64,000 nt of DNA from Tuberibacillus sp. Marseille-P3662 (GCF_900178005.1 NZ_FXBS01000004.1:372001-436000); one strand, 5' to 3'. Shown: positions 1-9,640, numbered from the stretch's first letter. Translations and numbers: made by a program. The notes: generated by a model from the letters alone, not told the origin.

Positions 1-815
1 ACTTGATTGGCCTTACCATCACCGGTTTCATAAGTAAAGTAGAAGAGCTTATCACCATTCATTTTTGGAATCAGCTCTTTGGTCACATGCCTTTGTGCAA
101 GGTCATCTTTCCTTTGATTCTCCGGACGCTTAAATCCGATTTGATCTAAAATCACGCCGGCAAATGAATTCTTGTGATAGATACGGATGTCACCCGCAAC
201 AAAACGGACGAGAGAAATTTCTTGATTCACTTTGTCACCAAGACGATCATGAATCGACTGGATACGGTTATCAAATTTCTCCAGAACTTGCTGACCCTTT
301 TCTTGTTTATTCAGTGCTTTAGCATACTGTTTAAAATTAATTTTCCAATTGCCGCGAAGCGTTTCTGAAAATACCGTTGGAGCGATGGCACTCAATTTAT
401 CGTAAATTTTTTCTTGACGCATTTTATTGCCGATAATTAAGTCAGGATTCAGTTTAGCAATAGTATCAAGACTGACCTCTGATTCCGTACCGACAACCTT
501 GACACCGTCCATCTGCTTCTTGATATGATCGTACCATGGATCACCTAACCACGATTTAACAGCGCCGACCGGTTTGACGCCCATAGCTAAAAGCGCTTCG
601 GTTCCTTCGTTCGTCAAAACAACCACACGTTTCGGATCCGCCGGCACCTCTGATGTGCCCATAGCATGGTCAACTTTAATGGTATTTTCCTTCGATGTCT
701 TATCAGAGCTACTATTAGAATTAGAATCCGACTGATCACTTTCACCGCTGCCACACCCGGCCAGTACAGTCAAAGCAAGGATAAATACAGAAAACATCTG
801 TAAAAATCGTTTCAT
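1..815 (-). CDS. Siderophore-iron ABC transporter substrate-binding lipoprotein (3' end outside window)
   Basis: Reading the minus strand from the ATG at 815 gives a lipoprotein signal with lipobox LTVLAGC, a Ser/Asn/Asp-rich linker, and a FecB/FepB-type periplasmic fold (VPADPKRVVVLTNEG, LNPDLIIGNK, then a helical C-lobe). It runs off the left edge, so about 271 residues are seen and the C-terminus is missing. The family captures ferric siderophores at the membrane surface and delivers them to the permease pair. The gene diverges from the permease genes at 993, with two Fur boxes between them, so iron repression is expected. The layout resembles B. subtilis yfiY next to yfiZ-yfhA. The siderophore cannot be told from sequence. 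Confidence 0.9.
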   Translation of the reverse strand, partial: MKRFLQMFSVFILALTVLAGCGSGESDQSDSNSNSSSDKTSKENTIKVDHAMGTSEVPADPKRVVVLTNEGTEALLAMGVKPVGAVKSWLGDPWYDHIKKQMDGVKVVGTESEVSLDTIAKLNPDLIIGNKMRQEKIYDKLSAIAPTVFSETLRGNWKINFKQYAKALNKQEKGQQVLEKFDNRIQSIHDRLGDKVNQEISLVRFVAGDIRIYHKNSFAGVILDQIGFKRPENQRKDDLAQRHVTKELIPKMNGDKLFYFTYETGDGKANQ

Positions 816-848
816 GTTCGTTGTCCCCCTCATTATTTTTATGCAAAT

Positions 849-863
849 TGATAATGATTATCA
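849..863. promoter_or_regulatory. Fur box 1
   Basis: TGATAATGATTATCA is a perfect 7-1-7 inverted repeat, identical to the Bacillus Fur consensus half sites. It lies 33 bp upstream of the binding-protein start on the minus strand. Confidence 0.93.
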
Positions 864-934
864 TTTCCACAATTGACTATATAATGATTTGATAACGGTG
901 TCAATAAAATACTGAAAATAATTCTCAGTATCAT

Positions 935-949
935 TGACAATGATTATCA
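935..949. promoter_or_regulatory. Fur box 2
   Basis: TGACAATGATTATCA matches the 7-1-7 Fur palindrome with one mismatch. It lies 43 bp upstream of the first permease gene. Two separate boxes suggest each divergent promoter has its own site. Confidence 0.88.
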
Positions 950-992
950 CTTACCATACACTTGAAGTAATTTGAATTAAGGGGTAACGGAC

Positions 993-2000
993 ATGCAAGG
1001 AGTTCTGACCAGTCAACTGACTAAGACGTTTGTGTTAATTTTCTCAATTATTCTTTTACTCCTAAGCATGGTTGCCAGCATTATTTTTGGTCTAACAGAT
1101 ATCAACTTATCAATGGTTTTCGATGCTTATACTCATTATACAGGTAGCAATAACCAAGTTATTATAAGAGAAACACGAGTGCCTAGAGCCTTGATTGCAA
1201 CGGCCATCGGTAGCAGTCTTGCAATCTCAGGGGCCCTTATGCAGGGCATCACAAAAAATCCGCTGGCCTCCCCTAACATTCTTGGTGTGAATGCGGGAGC
1301 GAGTTTTTTTATTGTAATTGCCGTTACCATGTTCGGTGTCACATCAATATCCGCATTTACTTGGTTAAGTTTTGCCGGCGCAACAGTTGCCGCTCTCATC
1401 GTCTACATTGTCGGATCGTTAGGTAACGAAATCTCACCTGTACGACTGACATTGGCAGGTGCGGCAATCGCCGCCCTGTTCTCGTCACTGACACAGGGAT
1501 TTTTGGTTTTAAATGAAAAAGCGCTTGATGCCGTGCTGTTTTGGCTTATCGGCTCCGTTCAAGGGCGCGATTTGGAAACGCTCACGGCCGTCCTGCCATA
1601 CTTAGTTGCCGGATGGATTTTATCAATCGTGATTAGCAGCAAAATGAATGTGTTGATTCTCGGTGAAAAAGTGGCCAAAAGTCTAGGGCAGAATATTTTA
1701 ATCACGAAAATGATTGTCGGTCTCATAGTCATCCTATTGGCCGGGGGTTCGGTCGCTGTTGCAGGGCCGATTGGATTCATCGGTATCGTGATTCCACATA
1801 TTGCAAAGTGGCTGGTTGGTCAAGATTACCGGTGGCTGATTCCATACAGTGCTTTACTCGGCGCAATCCTTTTGCTGCTCGCGGATATCACGGCCCGTTA
1901 TGTCATTATGCCCAGTGAGGTCCCGGTTGGTATTATGACCGCCGTCATTGGCACGCCGTTCTTCGTCTATATTGCACGGAAAGGGGTTTTCAAGACATGA
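993..2000 (+). CDS. FecCD-family siderophore ABC permease, subunit 1
   Basis: A 335-residue polytopic membrane protein of the FecCD/BtuC family, normal in length. Family motifs seen: RVPRALIATAIGSSLAISGALMQ near residue 65, the NPLASPNILGVNAGA block, and GPIGFIGIVIPHIAK near residue 260, which is the loop that contacts the ATPase. AAGGGG precedes the ATG at 993. The stop overlaps the next gene start by 4 bp (ATGA), indicating translational coupling. It forms the channel with the next gene product for ferric-siderophore import and is probably Fur-repressed. Confidence 0.93.
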   Translation: MQGVLTSQLTKTFVLIFSIILLLLSMVASIIFGLTDINLSMVFDAYTHYTGSNNQVIIRETRVPRALIATAIGSSLAISGALMQGITKNPLASPNILGVNAGASFFIVIAVTMFGVTSISAFTWLSFAGATVAALIVYIVGSLGNEISPVRLTLAGAAIAALFSSLTQGFLVLNEKALDAVLFWLIGSVQGRDLETLTAVLPYLVAGWILSIVISSKMNVLILGEKVAKSLGQNILITKMIVGLIVILLAGGSVAVAGPIGFIGIVIPHIAKWLVGQDYRWLIPYSALLGAILLLLADITARYVIMPSEVPVGIMTAVIGTPFFVYIARKGVFKT

Positions 2001-3052
2001 AACGTTACGTCCCTTTTCGGCTAAAAGGAGTTTCCCTCCTGTTTGAAAAAAAGGCGATGGCTGTCATCGGCATACTCATACTCATTCTCATCGGCGTCTT
2101 AGTACTGAGCATCAGTGCCGGTGATGTGATGATCAATCCCATAGAGGTGGTCAACGGGATCTTTGGAACCGGTTCTGAGATGACTAATCTGATCGTGCGC
2201 TCCTTCCGGATGCCACGCACATTGTTGGCTGGGTTAGCAGGCATTGGCTTGGCTGTCGCAGGTGCAATTTTGCAGGGTCTCGTTAGAAATCCGCTCGCTT
2301 CACCAGACATTATTGGCGTCACTGGCGGGGCATCAGTAACAACAGTGGCCTTTCTCGCTGCCTTCAGTACAAATGACCATTCGCTGACGGTCAGTGTTCA
2401 ATGGGTGCCGCTGGCATCTTTTATAGGCGCCTTGGCCATGATTTTCATTGTATTTATCTTGTCAAATAAAAACGGCATGTCAAGAATGCGCTTGGTTCTA
2501 ATCGGCATTGGTCTTGCCAGCGGCGCGCAGGCCATTACTAACTTTTTGCTCGTCATGGGCTCCGCCTATTTGGCCACCAAAGCCAATATTTGGATTACTG
2601 GCAGTGTCTATGGGGCCACTTGGCAGCAGGTGACAATTCTCTCCATTTGGTCATTGATCTTTTTAATCCTGTCACTGGTACTCGCAAGGCGGATGAATGT
2701 CCAAGAATTAGGGGAAAACATCGCTGCCAGCGTCGGCAGTCACGTCAAACGTGACCGTAATATTTTATTAGCCTTATGCGCAGCGTTAACAGGCGGTGCC
2801 GTTGCCTTTGCGGGCGGTATCGGTTTTGTCGGTTTGATGGCTCCCCATATGGCAAGGCGTTTGGTCGGAACATCCTTCGGAAGCTTAATTCCGGCATCCG
2901 CGTTACTCGGAGGCATCATCGTTATATTAGCGGATACAGCGGGACGCACGCTGTTTCTCCCATTGCAAGTGCCCGTTGGTGTATTTACAGCAGCCATCGG
3001 CGCTCCATACTTCATTTATCTTTTATATATCAGCAGAAAGGCGAAGAGGTGA
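1997..3052 (+). CDS. FecCD-family siderophore ABC permease, subunit 2
   Basis: A 351-residue FecCD permease and paralogue of the preceding gene. It shows FRMPRTLLAGLAGIGLAVAGAILQ, NPLASPDIIGVTGGA and GGIGFVGLMAPHMARR, with about nine or ten hydrophobic segments. The start overlaps the upstream stop. The stop is 5 bp before the ATPase start, so permeases and ATPase form one transcript. It is the second half of the heterodimeric channel. Confidence 0.93.
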   Translation: MKRYVPFRLKGVSLLFEKKAMAVIGILILILIGVLVLSISAGDVMINPIEVVNGIFGTGSEMTNLIVRSFRMPRTLLAGLAGIGLAVAGAILQGLVRNPLASPDIIGVTGGASVTTVAFLAAFSTNDHSLTVSVQWVPLASFIGALAMIFIVFILSNKNGMSRMRLVLIGIGLASGAQAITNFLLVMGSAYLATKANIWITGSVYGATWQQVTILSIWSLIFLILSLVLARRMNVQELGENIAASVGSHVKRDRNILLALCAALTGGAVAFAGGIGFVGLMAPHMARRLVGTSFGSLIPASALLGGIIVILADTAGRTLFLPLQVPVGVFTAAIGAPYFIYLLYISRKAKR

Positions 3053-3057
3053 CGAAC

Positions 3058-3879
3058 ATGAGCGTTTTGGAAGCCCAATCACTATCCGTTGCTTATGGTG
3101 ACAATCTCGTTCTTGATGATTTGAATGTAAGCATTCCTGAGGGCCAAATCACAGTTCTTATCGGGCGAAACGGCTGCGGAAAATCGACCTTACTATCCAC
3201 TTTGGCTCGTTTGAATAAACCCACAGGCGGGCATGTCTTGCTTGACGGTAAAAACATGGCACAAAGGTCGACGAAAAAAATTGCACGGCACATGGCTGTT
3301 TTACCTCAAGGTCCTCAAGCGCCTGAAGGATTAACGGTGCTGCAGTTAGTCAAACAAGGTCGTTATCCTTATCAAAGCTGGCTGCGTCAGTGGTCAGAAG
3401 TCGATGAGCAAGCGATTCAATACGCCTTAAATGTCACGAAAATGAGTGATTTGGCCGAACGCCAGGTTGCGGAATTGTCCGGCGGCCAAAAACAACGTGC
3501 TTGGATTGCGATGGTATTGGCTCAAGATACCGACACCATTTTGCTTGATGAGCCCACAACCTACCTGGATATGTCCCATCAGGTTGAGATCCTTGATTTA
3601 TTGTTCGATCTCAATAAGGACAGCGGTCGCACGATTGTGATGGTTTTACATGACTTGAATCTGGCTTGCCGGTACGCTGATCATGTCATCGCAATTAATG
3701 ATCAAAACGTGTACGCCCAAGGCGCTCCTGAAGACGTCGTCACTGAGTCTCTCGTTGAATCTGTTTATGATATGAACGTTGATATTACGCAAGATCCCAT
3801 TTTCGGTACACCTATGTGCATTCCGCATGGCAAAGGCCGAAACGTTAAAATGGAGGAGCCCTATGCTGTCTTATCTTAA
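3058..3879 (+). CDS. Ferric-siderophore ABC transporter ATP-binding protein
   Basis: 273 residues. Walker A GRNGCGKST near residue 40, signature LSGGQKQRAWIA near 143, Walker B DTILLDEPTTYLD, and the H-loop VLHDLNLACRYADH. This is the FecE/FhuC class of iron-chelate ATPases. The start is set at the ATG at 3058, just after the permease stop and aligned with the family N-terminus (SVLEAQSLSVAYGD). The reading frame is open further upstream into the permease gene but lacks family similarity there. The last 17 bp overlap the next gene. Confidence 0.93.
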   Translation: MSVLEAQSLSVAYGDNLVLDDLNVSIPEGQITVLIGRNGCGKSTLLSTLARLNKPTGGHVLLDGKNMAQRSTKKIARHMAVLPQGPQAPEGLTVLQLVKQGRYPYQSWLRQWSEVDEQAIQYALNVTKMSDLAERQVAELSGGQKQRAWIAMVLAQDTDTILLDEPTTYLDMSHQVEILDLLFDLNKDSGRTIVMVLHDLNLACRYADHVIAINDQNVYAQGAPEDVVTESLVESVYDMNVDITQDPIFGTPMCIPHGKGRNVKMEEPYAVLS

Positions 3880-4633
3880 TGCCGGAGAAGAACAGTTTTT
3901 GCAGGCCCATCTCAGATATACCAATCATTATCAGGATATGAACGCTACCCCGGTTCGTTCATTATTTACCGAGGAAACAATGACGAATTTCCTTCGTGAG
4001 GCGAGTCAAAAGTTGCAGTCGCCGTCACTTCTTGTCACGGCTTCTCAATTTTGTAAACGATACGCGTTTTTAATTACGGCACCGGCCTTGTATGCGCTAA
4101 GTGCTTTCCATAAACGGCTGGATGTCGATGTTGACAACTGCCGGATTGTTGACCATAGCAACAATGGACTGTGGATGCCCCAACTAACATTGAATAATCG
4201 GCATGTGACACCGCAGCCGGCATCGTCGGATCGAGAACATTGGCGGCGAACCGCGTTCACTAAGCTGTTTAAACATAATCTTTCACGAATCATCCGTTTA
4301 CTGTCGGATATTTCCCGGGTTCCCGAGCCGATTTTATGGGAAAATTCGGCGACCTATATATTCTGGCTCTATGAAACAAAATTGCCGGAAAATGGCGTTC
4401 GATCCCTGGAGATGCGCGAAGACTTTCAAAGTCTGCTTGACGCTGATGGTGATGTTTTCGGGTGTGATTTTAATCCAATTAGACCCTTTTACACACCGAA
4501 GCGTGATGGTGTGCGTATGCGCAAGACGTGCTGCCAGTATTATCAAATCCCGGGTGCCGACTACTGTTCAACTTGCCGCAATGGTTGTATAGATGTTCGT
4601 CATCATACGCGTGCTAAAGTGAACGTAACATGA
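3863..4633 (+). CDS. FhuF-like [2Fe-2S] ferric-siderophore reductase
   Basis: 256 residues. The only clear motif is at the C-terminus: CC-x10-C-x2-C (CCQYYQIPGADYCSTC). This is the [2Fe-2S] ligand pattern of FhuF-type siderophore reductases, which release Fe(II) from imported ferric siderophores in the cytoplasm. The start is the ATG at 3863, with GGAGG seven bases upstream inside the end of the ATPase gene. The open frame extends further upstream but has no ribosome site there. It is last in the iron operon. The remainder of the protein is divergent, so the assignment rests on the cysteine motif and the context. Confidence 0.75.
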   Translation: MLSYLNAGEEQFLQAHLRYTNHYQDMNATPVRSLFTEETMTNFLREASQKLQSPSLLVTASQFCKRYAFLITAPALYALSAFHKRLDVDVDNCRIVDHSNNGLWMPQLTLNNRHVTPQPASSDREHWRRTAFTKLFKHNLSRIIRLLSDISRVPEPILWENSATYIFWLYETKLPENGVRSLEMREDFQSLLDADGDVFGCDFNPIRPFYTPKRDGVRMRKTCCQYYQIPGADYCSTCRNGCIDVRHHTRAKVNVT

Positions 4634-4748
4634 TTGCCCCTGTTGAGAAATACTAAGAGAACGTACGCGAGGAACGATCTAATGACTGGAAATCAATAAC
4701 TTATATTAAAAACCGGTCAACCCTTATGTCGTGATTTTAGCGGCGGGA

Positions 4749-5126
4749 TGAGCGGTTTTTTCTTTAGAATGAGCGCTTTTCGTCTGAAAATGAGCGCTCC
4801 CACTGAAAAATTGAGCGCTCTCGACGTGAAATTGAGCGCTCCCACCGAAAATTGAGCGCTCTCGCAGAATATTGAGCGCTCTCGACGTGAAATTGAGCGC
4901 TCTCGACGAAAATTGAGCGCTCTCGACGAATAATTGAGCGCTCCCACTGAAAAATTGAGCGCTCTCGACGTAAAATTGATCGCTCTCACCGAAAATTGAG
5001 CGCTCCCAACGAAAATTGAGCGCTCTCGCAGAATATTGAGCGCTCCCACCGACAATTGAGCGCTCTCGCAGAATATTGAGCGCTCCCAACGAATAATTGA
5101 GCGCTCTCGACGAAAATTGAGCGCTC
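4749..5126. repeat. Tandem array of about 19 units (20-21 bp) carrying the palindrome GAGCGCTC
   Basis: Counted by eye, the core ATTGAGCGCTC recurs every 20 or 21 bp about 19 times. It is separated by a variable 9-10 bp spacer of three main kinds: CTCGACGWAAA, CCAMCGAAAA and CTCGCAGAATA. The first two units and unit 12 are degenerate. GAGCGCTC is itself a perfect palindrome, so the array presents a symmetric 8-mer at about every two helical turns. It lies between two same-direction genes (FhuF-like and asnB). Frames open through it on the minus strand only because the unit lacks stops. They encode low-complexity repeats and are not counted as genes. Confidence 0.93.
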
Positions 5127-5255
5127 ATACCCATCTACTTTTAAAAACCCCTTCCTTTTACATCACATTGGCGATTAAATCGGCGCATCATTCACCAAAA
5201 GCACTTCATCAATCATCAATAAGGTTTAACAATAAAATTTCCTCTCATATCAAGT

Positions 5256-5284
5256 TTGTCATTACCTTTCCAAGATGGTTAAAT
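5256..5284 (+). promoter_or_regulatory. Probable sigma-A promoter of the asparagine synthetase gene
   Basis: TTGTCA at 5256-5261 and TTAAAT at 5279-5284, with 17 bp spacing, 38 bp before the ATG. No T-box or other leader structure was recognised. Confidence 0.5.
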
Positions 5285-5322
5285 GTCTAACATACTTAAA
5301 ATATTTGAGGTGACCTGCCAAA

Positions 5323-6831
5323 ATGTGCGGCATATATGCCATGAATGGACAGATTTCAGATGAACAGATGAACCAAGTTTTAAAAAGCATGACCCACCGC
5401 GGTCCTGATGAAAGCGGGACACACACTCTAGGTCAATTTCAACTCGGACATCAACGCTTATCCATCATTGGCCTTGAAGATGGCATCCAGCCGATTACGA
5501 ATGAACAACGAGATCAGTGGATAGTTTGTAATGGAGAAATCTATAATTATCAATCTTTAAAAGCATCTTTAAAGGGTCAAACCGCTTTTTTAACCGAATC
5601 GGACAGTGAAGTCGCCTTAAGACTGTACGAGGTTTCTGGCGCTGGCGCTATTGATCAGTTAGATGGGATGTTTGCATTCTTCATTGCCGATGAACAACAG
5701 AATACCTTTCTTGCCGCCCGTGACACATTAGGTATCAAACCCCTTTATTATGGCTATGATGCCGATGGCGGGATGGTGTTTGCATCAGAATTGAAGACCG
5801 TCTATCTTGTTTCCGAAACCGCGCAGGAATTTCCGCCGGGTCACTATTACACCCCAGAGACAGGATTTGTTTGTTATCGGGAGATTCAGCGAACAACAGA
5901 CAGCACCGATAATCACCCTGACACTTACAGAGAAGGCATTCGCAAATATCTAACCCAAGCCGTCGAAAAACGAATGCTCGCTGACGTTGACGTCGGTGTC
6001 TTGCTTAGCGGAGGGCTTGACAGTAGTTTAATTGCTGCGATTACTGCTAAACTACGGAATAAGAACAATCATACCCCACTGAAATCCTTTTGTGTCGGTT
6101 CAGAGGGTAGTGAAGATATCAAGCGAGCACGTGAGGTCGCCCAGGCCATTGGTACGGAGCATTATGAATATATTTATACTGAGAAAGAAATCATTAATAT
6201 TCTCCCGGATGTGATTGGCCACTTGGAATCTTTTGAACCCTCTCTTGTCCGCAGCGCTTTGCCAAACTATTTCGTGTCCAAATTGGCATCTCAGCACGTC
6301 AAAGTGATTCTTTCAGGGGAAGGTGCGGACGAGCTGTTTGCCGGCTATGACTATCTCAATCAATTTCAAACAACAGCATCTTTAAACGAAGAGATTCTCA
6401 GAATCATTCAATCCTTGCATAACATTAACCTACAGCGCGCCGACCGCATGAGCATGGCTCATTCTTTGGAGTTACGTGTCCCATTTCTGGACTTGGATCT
6501 CATCCAACAGGCGCTCAAAATTCCTGCAGGATTGAAACTTCACAAGGAAGCTCGAATGGAAAAAGCCATTTTAAGAGAAGCCTTTGATGGCTGGCTTCCG
6601 GATCATGTCTTGTGGCGCAAGAAAGAGGAATTTTCTGCGGGCAGCGGCGCATTAGATATCTTGGAACGCTATGCCAATGAAGTGATAACGGATTCTGACT
6701 GGAACAAGCTTAATGCCCAGGCCCCTATTTCTCTTAGGAGCAAGCAAGAGTGTCTCTATTTTAAAATTTTCCAAGATCGCTTCCCAAAACCATCTGCTAT
6801 CGAAACCGTCGGACGATGGGCGACAGCCTAA
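5323..6831 (+). CDS. asnB: Asparagine synthase (glutamine-hydrolysing)
   Basis: 502 residues. The nucleophile is Cys2 (MCGIYAMNG) after Met removal. The N-terminal class II glutamine amidotransferase domain (about 1-190) has HRGPDESG, NGEIYNY and ARDTLGIKPLYYG. The C-terminal ATP-pyrophosphatase domain has SGGLDSSL near residue 225, SGEGADELFAGY near 335, and RVPFLD. It converts aspartate, glutamine and ATP to asparagine. It is slightly shorter than E. coli AsnB (554 residues) and clearly shorter than the 610-640-residue Bacillus forms, mostly at the C-terminus. AGGTGA precedes the ATG. A dispersed repeat containing a terminator-like hairpin follows the stop by 3 bp. Confidence 0.92.
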   Translation: MCGIYAMNGQISDEQMNQVLKSMTHRGPDESGTHTLGQFQLGHQRLSIIGLEDGIQPITNEQRDQWIVCNGEIYNYQSLKASLKGQTAFLTESDSEVALRLYEVSGAGAIDQLDGMFAFFIADEQQNTFLAARDTLGIKPLYYGYDADGGMVFASELKTVYLVSETAQEFPPGHYYTPETGFVCYREIQRTTDSTDNHPDTYREGIRKYLTQAVEKRMLADVDVGVLLSGGLDSSLIAAITAKLRNKNNHTPLKSFCVGSEGSEDIKRAREVAQAIGTEHYEYIYTEKEIINILPDVIGHLESFEPSLVRSALPNYFVSKLASQHVKVILSGEGADELFAGYDYLNQFQTTASLNEEILRIIQSLHNINLQRADRMSMAHSLELRVPFLDLDLIQQALKIPAGLKLHKEARMEKAILREAFDGWLPDHVLWRKKEEFSAGSGALDILERYANEVITDSDWNKLNAQAPISLRSKQECLYFKIFQDRFPKPSAIETVGRWATA

Positions 6832-6834
6832 TTT

Positions 6835-7033
6835 GGGACAAATCTAAAGCAGAATACTCAGGAAGCCGAGCAATAAGATATGAAAGCAAATTCTAAGCGT
6901 CGTCAAAATACTTAGATTCCGGAAAACGAAGGATTTTGACGAAGCGATGCAAGAATGACTATTTTCAACAAATAATCCGAACTGATTTGATTAAAATCGT
7001 TCGGATTATTCTGTGACGAATATACTTTTGTCC
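6835..7033 (-). repeat. Dispersed MITE-like repeat, family 2, copy 1
   Basis: This segment is the reverse complement of a second copy at 21316-21616. Both begin or end with GGGACAAATCTAAA / GGACAAAAGTATA, which are short terminal inverted repeats (GGACAAA). Both contain a block ending AGGAAGCCGA...AAGATATGAAAGC and an internal hairpin based on ATCCGAAC/GTTCGGAT. No coding capacity is seen. The element starts 3 bp after asnB and ends 11 bp before the convergent permease gene stop. Confidence 0.8.
6971..7010. terminator. Hairpin serving convergent genes, inside the repeat
   Basis: AATAATCCGAAC (6971-6982) pairs with GTTCGGATTATT (6999-7010), a 12-bp perfect stem. T runs are weak, so this is a likely rather than certain terminator for asnB and the opposite-strand permease. 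Confidence 0.5.
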
Positions 7034-7044
7034 TAGCCTATCTT

Positions 7045-8325
7045 TTAAATCGCATATACAAGAAAATTGAGTATGAACAAACAAGCAATAACACCAATCG
7101 TGGCATTGATCTCATTTGTTCTGCCTTGAGCCATTTTAAGAACGGGATAAGCGATGAAACCGAACGCCATTCCATCAACAATACTTGATGTCAACGGAAT
7201 AAGTGCAATGATTAAAAACGCCGGAAACCACTCTGTAAAATCTTGCAAATCGATATTTTGTATATTTTGAATCATCAATGCCCCAATAATTATTAATATG
7301 GGAGCAATCGCGCTATCTGGTATTAACTGGATCAAAGGCATTAAAAACAAGGCCGGTATAAATAAGAGTCCTGTTATCAAAGCTGTGACCCCTGTTTTTC
7401 CCCCAGTATTAATACCTGACGCACTCTCTACGGCTGTCATCGTTGGACTTGAACCGAGTAATCCTGAAGTCACAGCAGAAAGCGCACTCGCTTGATAAGC
7501 CCGCCTGTACTTCTTCTTGTCTGATAGCAAGCCATGAAGGACACCCATATTTTCAAACACAATCACCATTGTCACAGACAAGGTCACCATCCAAAAGGTC
7601 ACCGATGTGATGCGGTCAAATGACATGACATTAAACACATCTTGATAGCTCCCCAATGTCGGGCCACGCCAACTCACGCTTGAAAGCTCAGTCACACCAA
7701 ATATAAGTGCAAGGATCGTACCGGCTATGACGCCAAGAAGCAGATTTCCTTTAACATTACGACTAAATAAAATCACGGTGATAATTAGCGTCAGAATGGT
7801 AACGATCACAGGGGGACTCCCTAAATCACCAAGCGCAACAAAGGTATCCGCATCACTAACAACCAGACCGCCCTTTTGCAGGCCTATAAATGTAAGAAAA
7901 AAACCGATGCCAACGGTGATCGCATCCTTCAACGATTGCGGAACTGCATGAGACAGCAGAGATGCGAACCGTGAGAACGCAACGACTACGAAAATCAGAC
8001 TGGCTATGAATACTGCTGCCAATGCTTCCTGCCATGCCAGCCCCATTGACTGAACCATTACATAGGTGAAAAAGGCATTAATCCCCATACCCGGCGTAAG
8101 AATAACGGGTGCATTGGCCCAAAATCCCATAAAGATACAACCGACGAACGATGTTAATACTGTTGCGATGATCGCAGGCTGATATGGGATACCTGCTTCC
8201 TGTAAAAATGAAGCATTGACGATAATAATATAAGCAATGGTCACAAAAGAGGTGACTCCTGCCATCACCTCTTGCTTGATTGTAGAACCATACTCATTGA
8301 AGCCAAAAAAACGTCGTAACTTCAA
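7045..8325 (-). CDS. AzgA-family (NCS2-like) purine base permease, PbuG/PbuO type
   Basis: About 426 residues with 12 or more hydrophobic segments and family blocks GVTSFVTIAYIIIVN, PGMGINAFFTY and GSSPTMTAVESASGI. These are typical of AzgA/PbuG hypoxanthine-guanine:proton symporters. The start is taken as the TTG at 8325, which has AAGGAG nine bases upstream and gives the family N-terminus MKLRRFFGF. A GTG at 8358 is in frame but its ribosome site would touch the codon. It lies 45 bp after the NupC-like gene, in the same operon. It probably imports the bases released when nucleosides are cleaved outside or recovers leaked base. The exact base is not known. Confidence 0.88.
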   Translation of the reverse strand: MKLRRFFGFNEYGSTIKQEVMAGVTSFVTIAYIIIVNASFLQEAGIPYQPAIIATVLTSFVGCIFMGFWANAPVILTPGMGINAFFTYVMVQSMGLAWQEALAAVFIASLIFVVVAFSRFASLLSHAVPQSLKDAITVGIGFFLTFIGLQKGGLVVSDADTFVALGDLGSPPVIVTILTLIITVILFSRNVKGNLLLGVIAGTILALIFGVTELSSVSWRGPTLGSYQDVFNVMSFDRITSVTFWMVTLSVTMVIVFENMGVLHGLLSDKKKYRRAYQASALSAVTSGLLGSSPTMTAVESASGINTGGKTGVTALITGLLFIPALFLMPLIQLIPDSAIAPILIIIGALMIQNIQNIDLQDFTEWFPAFLIIALIPLTSSIVDGMAFGFIAYPVLKMAQGRTNEINATIGVIACLFILNFLVYAI

Positions 8326-8403
8326 AAAAAGTTTCTCCTTGCTTAAGGTATCCCTCACCCACCCGTGATTTCAGAACAGAAAATCACATATTAAATTATA
8401 TTT

Positions 8404-9609
8404 TTAAACTAACATGCCTGCAATAGCAGCGCTTAATAGATTGGCTAACGTACCAGCTATTATCGCTTTAACCCCTAATCTGGCAATATCGCCACGACGA
8501 TTTGGAGCCATAGGACTCAATCCACCAATTAAAATCGCCATGGATCCAACATTGGCGAACCCGCACAATGCAAAGGAAATGATCGTTTTCGTTTTTTCCG
8601 TATACTCAGCGATATTTGGGCCGAAGTTTGAAAAAGCGACAAACTCATTTAAAACAATTTTTTGCCCAATTAACGAGCCGGCACGGATGGCTTCATCCCA
8701 AGGCACACCAATAAGAAACGCAATTGGTGAGAAAATATAACCTAGGATTTGCTGCAAGGTGATGTCAAGACCAACCCAGCCGCCAACCCAATCCAAGAGA
8801 AGATTGATTAAAGCAATTAACGAGATGAAGGCAATTAACATGGCGCCAACTGTTAAGGCCAGTTTCAAACCATCACTTGCCCCTCTGGCTGCAGCGTCGA
8901 TGACGTTCGTTGTCTCTGTATCTTTCTCTAGTGTAACATCATCTGTTGTTTCTTCTTTATGACTCTCGGGAATAATCAACTTCGCCATTAGTAGACCTGC
9001 CGGCGCTGCCATAAAGCTTGCAGCAATGAGATATTGCATCGGTACACCTAGGAGTGCATAACCAGCTAGAACCGATCCGGCAACGGTGGATAGTCCACCA
9101 GTCATCACGGCAAACATCTCAGAGTTCGTCATATTTTTGATATACGGTTTAACGACGAGAGGCGCCTCTGTTTGTCCAAGAAAAATGTTCCCGGCCGCGT
9201 TCATGGACTCTACCTTGCTCGTTTTTAACAACTTTTGAAGAGCGCCGCCTAAAAGACGAATCATCCATTGCATCACGCCGAGATAGTACAAGACACTAAT
9301 TAATGAAGAGAAAAAGATAATGACAGGTAACACTTGGAACGCAAATATACTGCCGTCCTCCGGTAAGACCGGACCAAAAAGAAAGTCAATGCCGGAGCCG
9401 GCTGTGCCAACCACTTTCTCCACTTTATCCGAAACCCATTTAAGTGCTTGATGGCCCAGCGGCCACTTTAAAACAATAAGTGCAAACAAAATTTGTATGA
9501 CTAGCGCCAACAAAATTGTTCGGAAATTGATCGCTTTTTTATTGTTTGAAAATAAAAAGGCGATTCCCAGAATCACAATAATTCCTAAAATACCCCACAG
9601 GATTTGCAC
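8404..9609 (-). CDS. nupC: NupC-family concentrative nucleoside transporter
   Basis: 401 residues, a CNT-family cation/nucleoside symporter: [21 protein letters not shown] near the middle, then [23 protein letters not shown] and about ten membrane segments. The GTG at 9609 is preferred because AGGGGGAG precedes it by five bases and NupC proteins begin at this point. A TTG at 9630 is in frame without a ribosome site. First gene of a two-gene operon with the purine-base permease. Its promoter region carries LacI-type operators shared with the divergent rbsR gene, so nucleoside uptake is probably controlled by the ribose-module repressor. Confidence 0.9.
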   Translation of the reverse strand: MQILWGILGIIVILGIAFLFSNNKKAINFRTILLALVIQILFALIVLKWPLGHQALKWVSDKVEKVVGTAGSGIDFLFGPVLPEDGSIFAFQVLPVIIFFSSLISVLYYLGVMQWMIRLLGGALQKLLKTSKVESMNAAGNIFLGQTEAPLVVKPYIKNMTNSEMFAVMTGGLSTVAGSVLAGYALLGVPMQYLIAASFMAAPAGLLMAKLIIPESHKEETTDDVTLEKDTETTNVIDAAARGASDGLKLALTVGAMLIAFISLIALINLLLDWVGGWVGLDITLQQILGYIFSPIAFLIGVPWDEAIRAGSLIGQKIVLNEFVAFSNFGPNIAEYTEKTKTIISFALCGFANVGSMAILIGGLSPMAPNRRGDIARLGVKAIIAGTLANLLSAAIAGMLV

Positions 9610-9640
9610 CGTTACTCCCCCTATATTCAAGTAAATAATG

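Noticed and set aside
4717-5134. Two overlapping minus-strand frames (112 and 136 codons) through the tandem array
   Set aside because: They are low-complexity translations of the 20-21 bp repeat in two frames with no ribosome site; the repeat lacks stops by chance.
5135-5322. T-box or amino-acid leader before asnB
   Set aside because: No T-box bulge sequence or paired terminator/antiterminator could be found; only a plain promoter is seen.
8359-8403. Purine riboswitch before the PbuG-like gene
   Set aside because: The gap is only about 45-80 bp, part of an operon, and lacks the conserved purine aptamer core.
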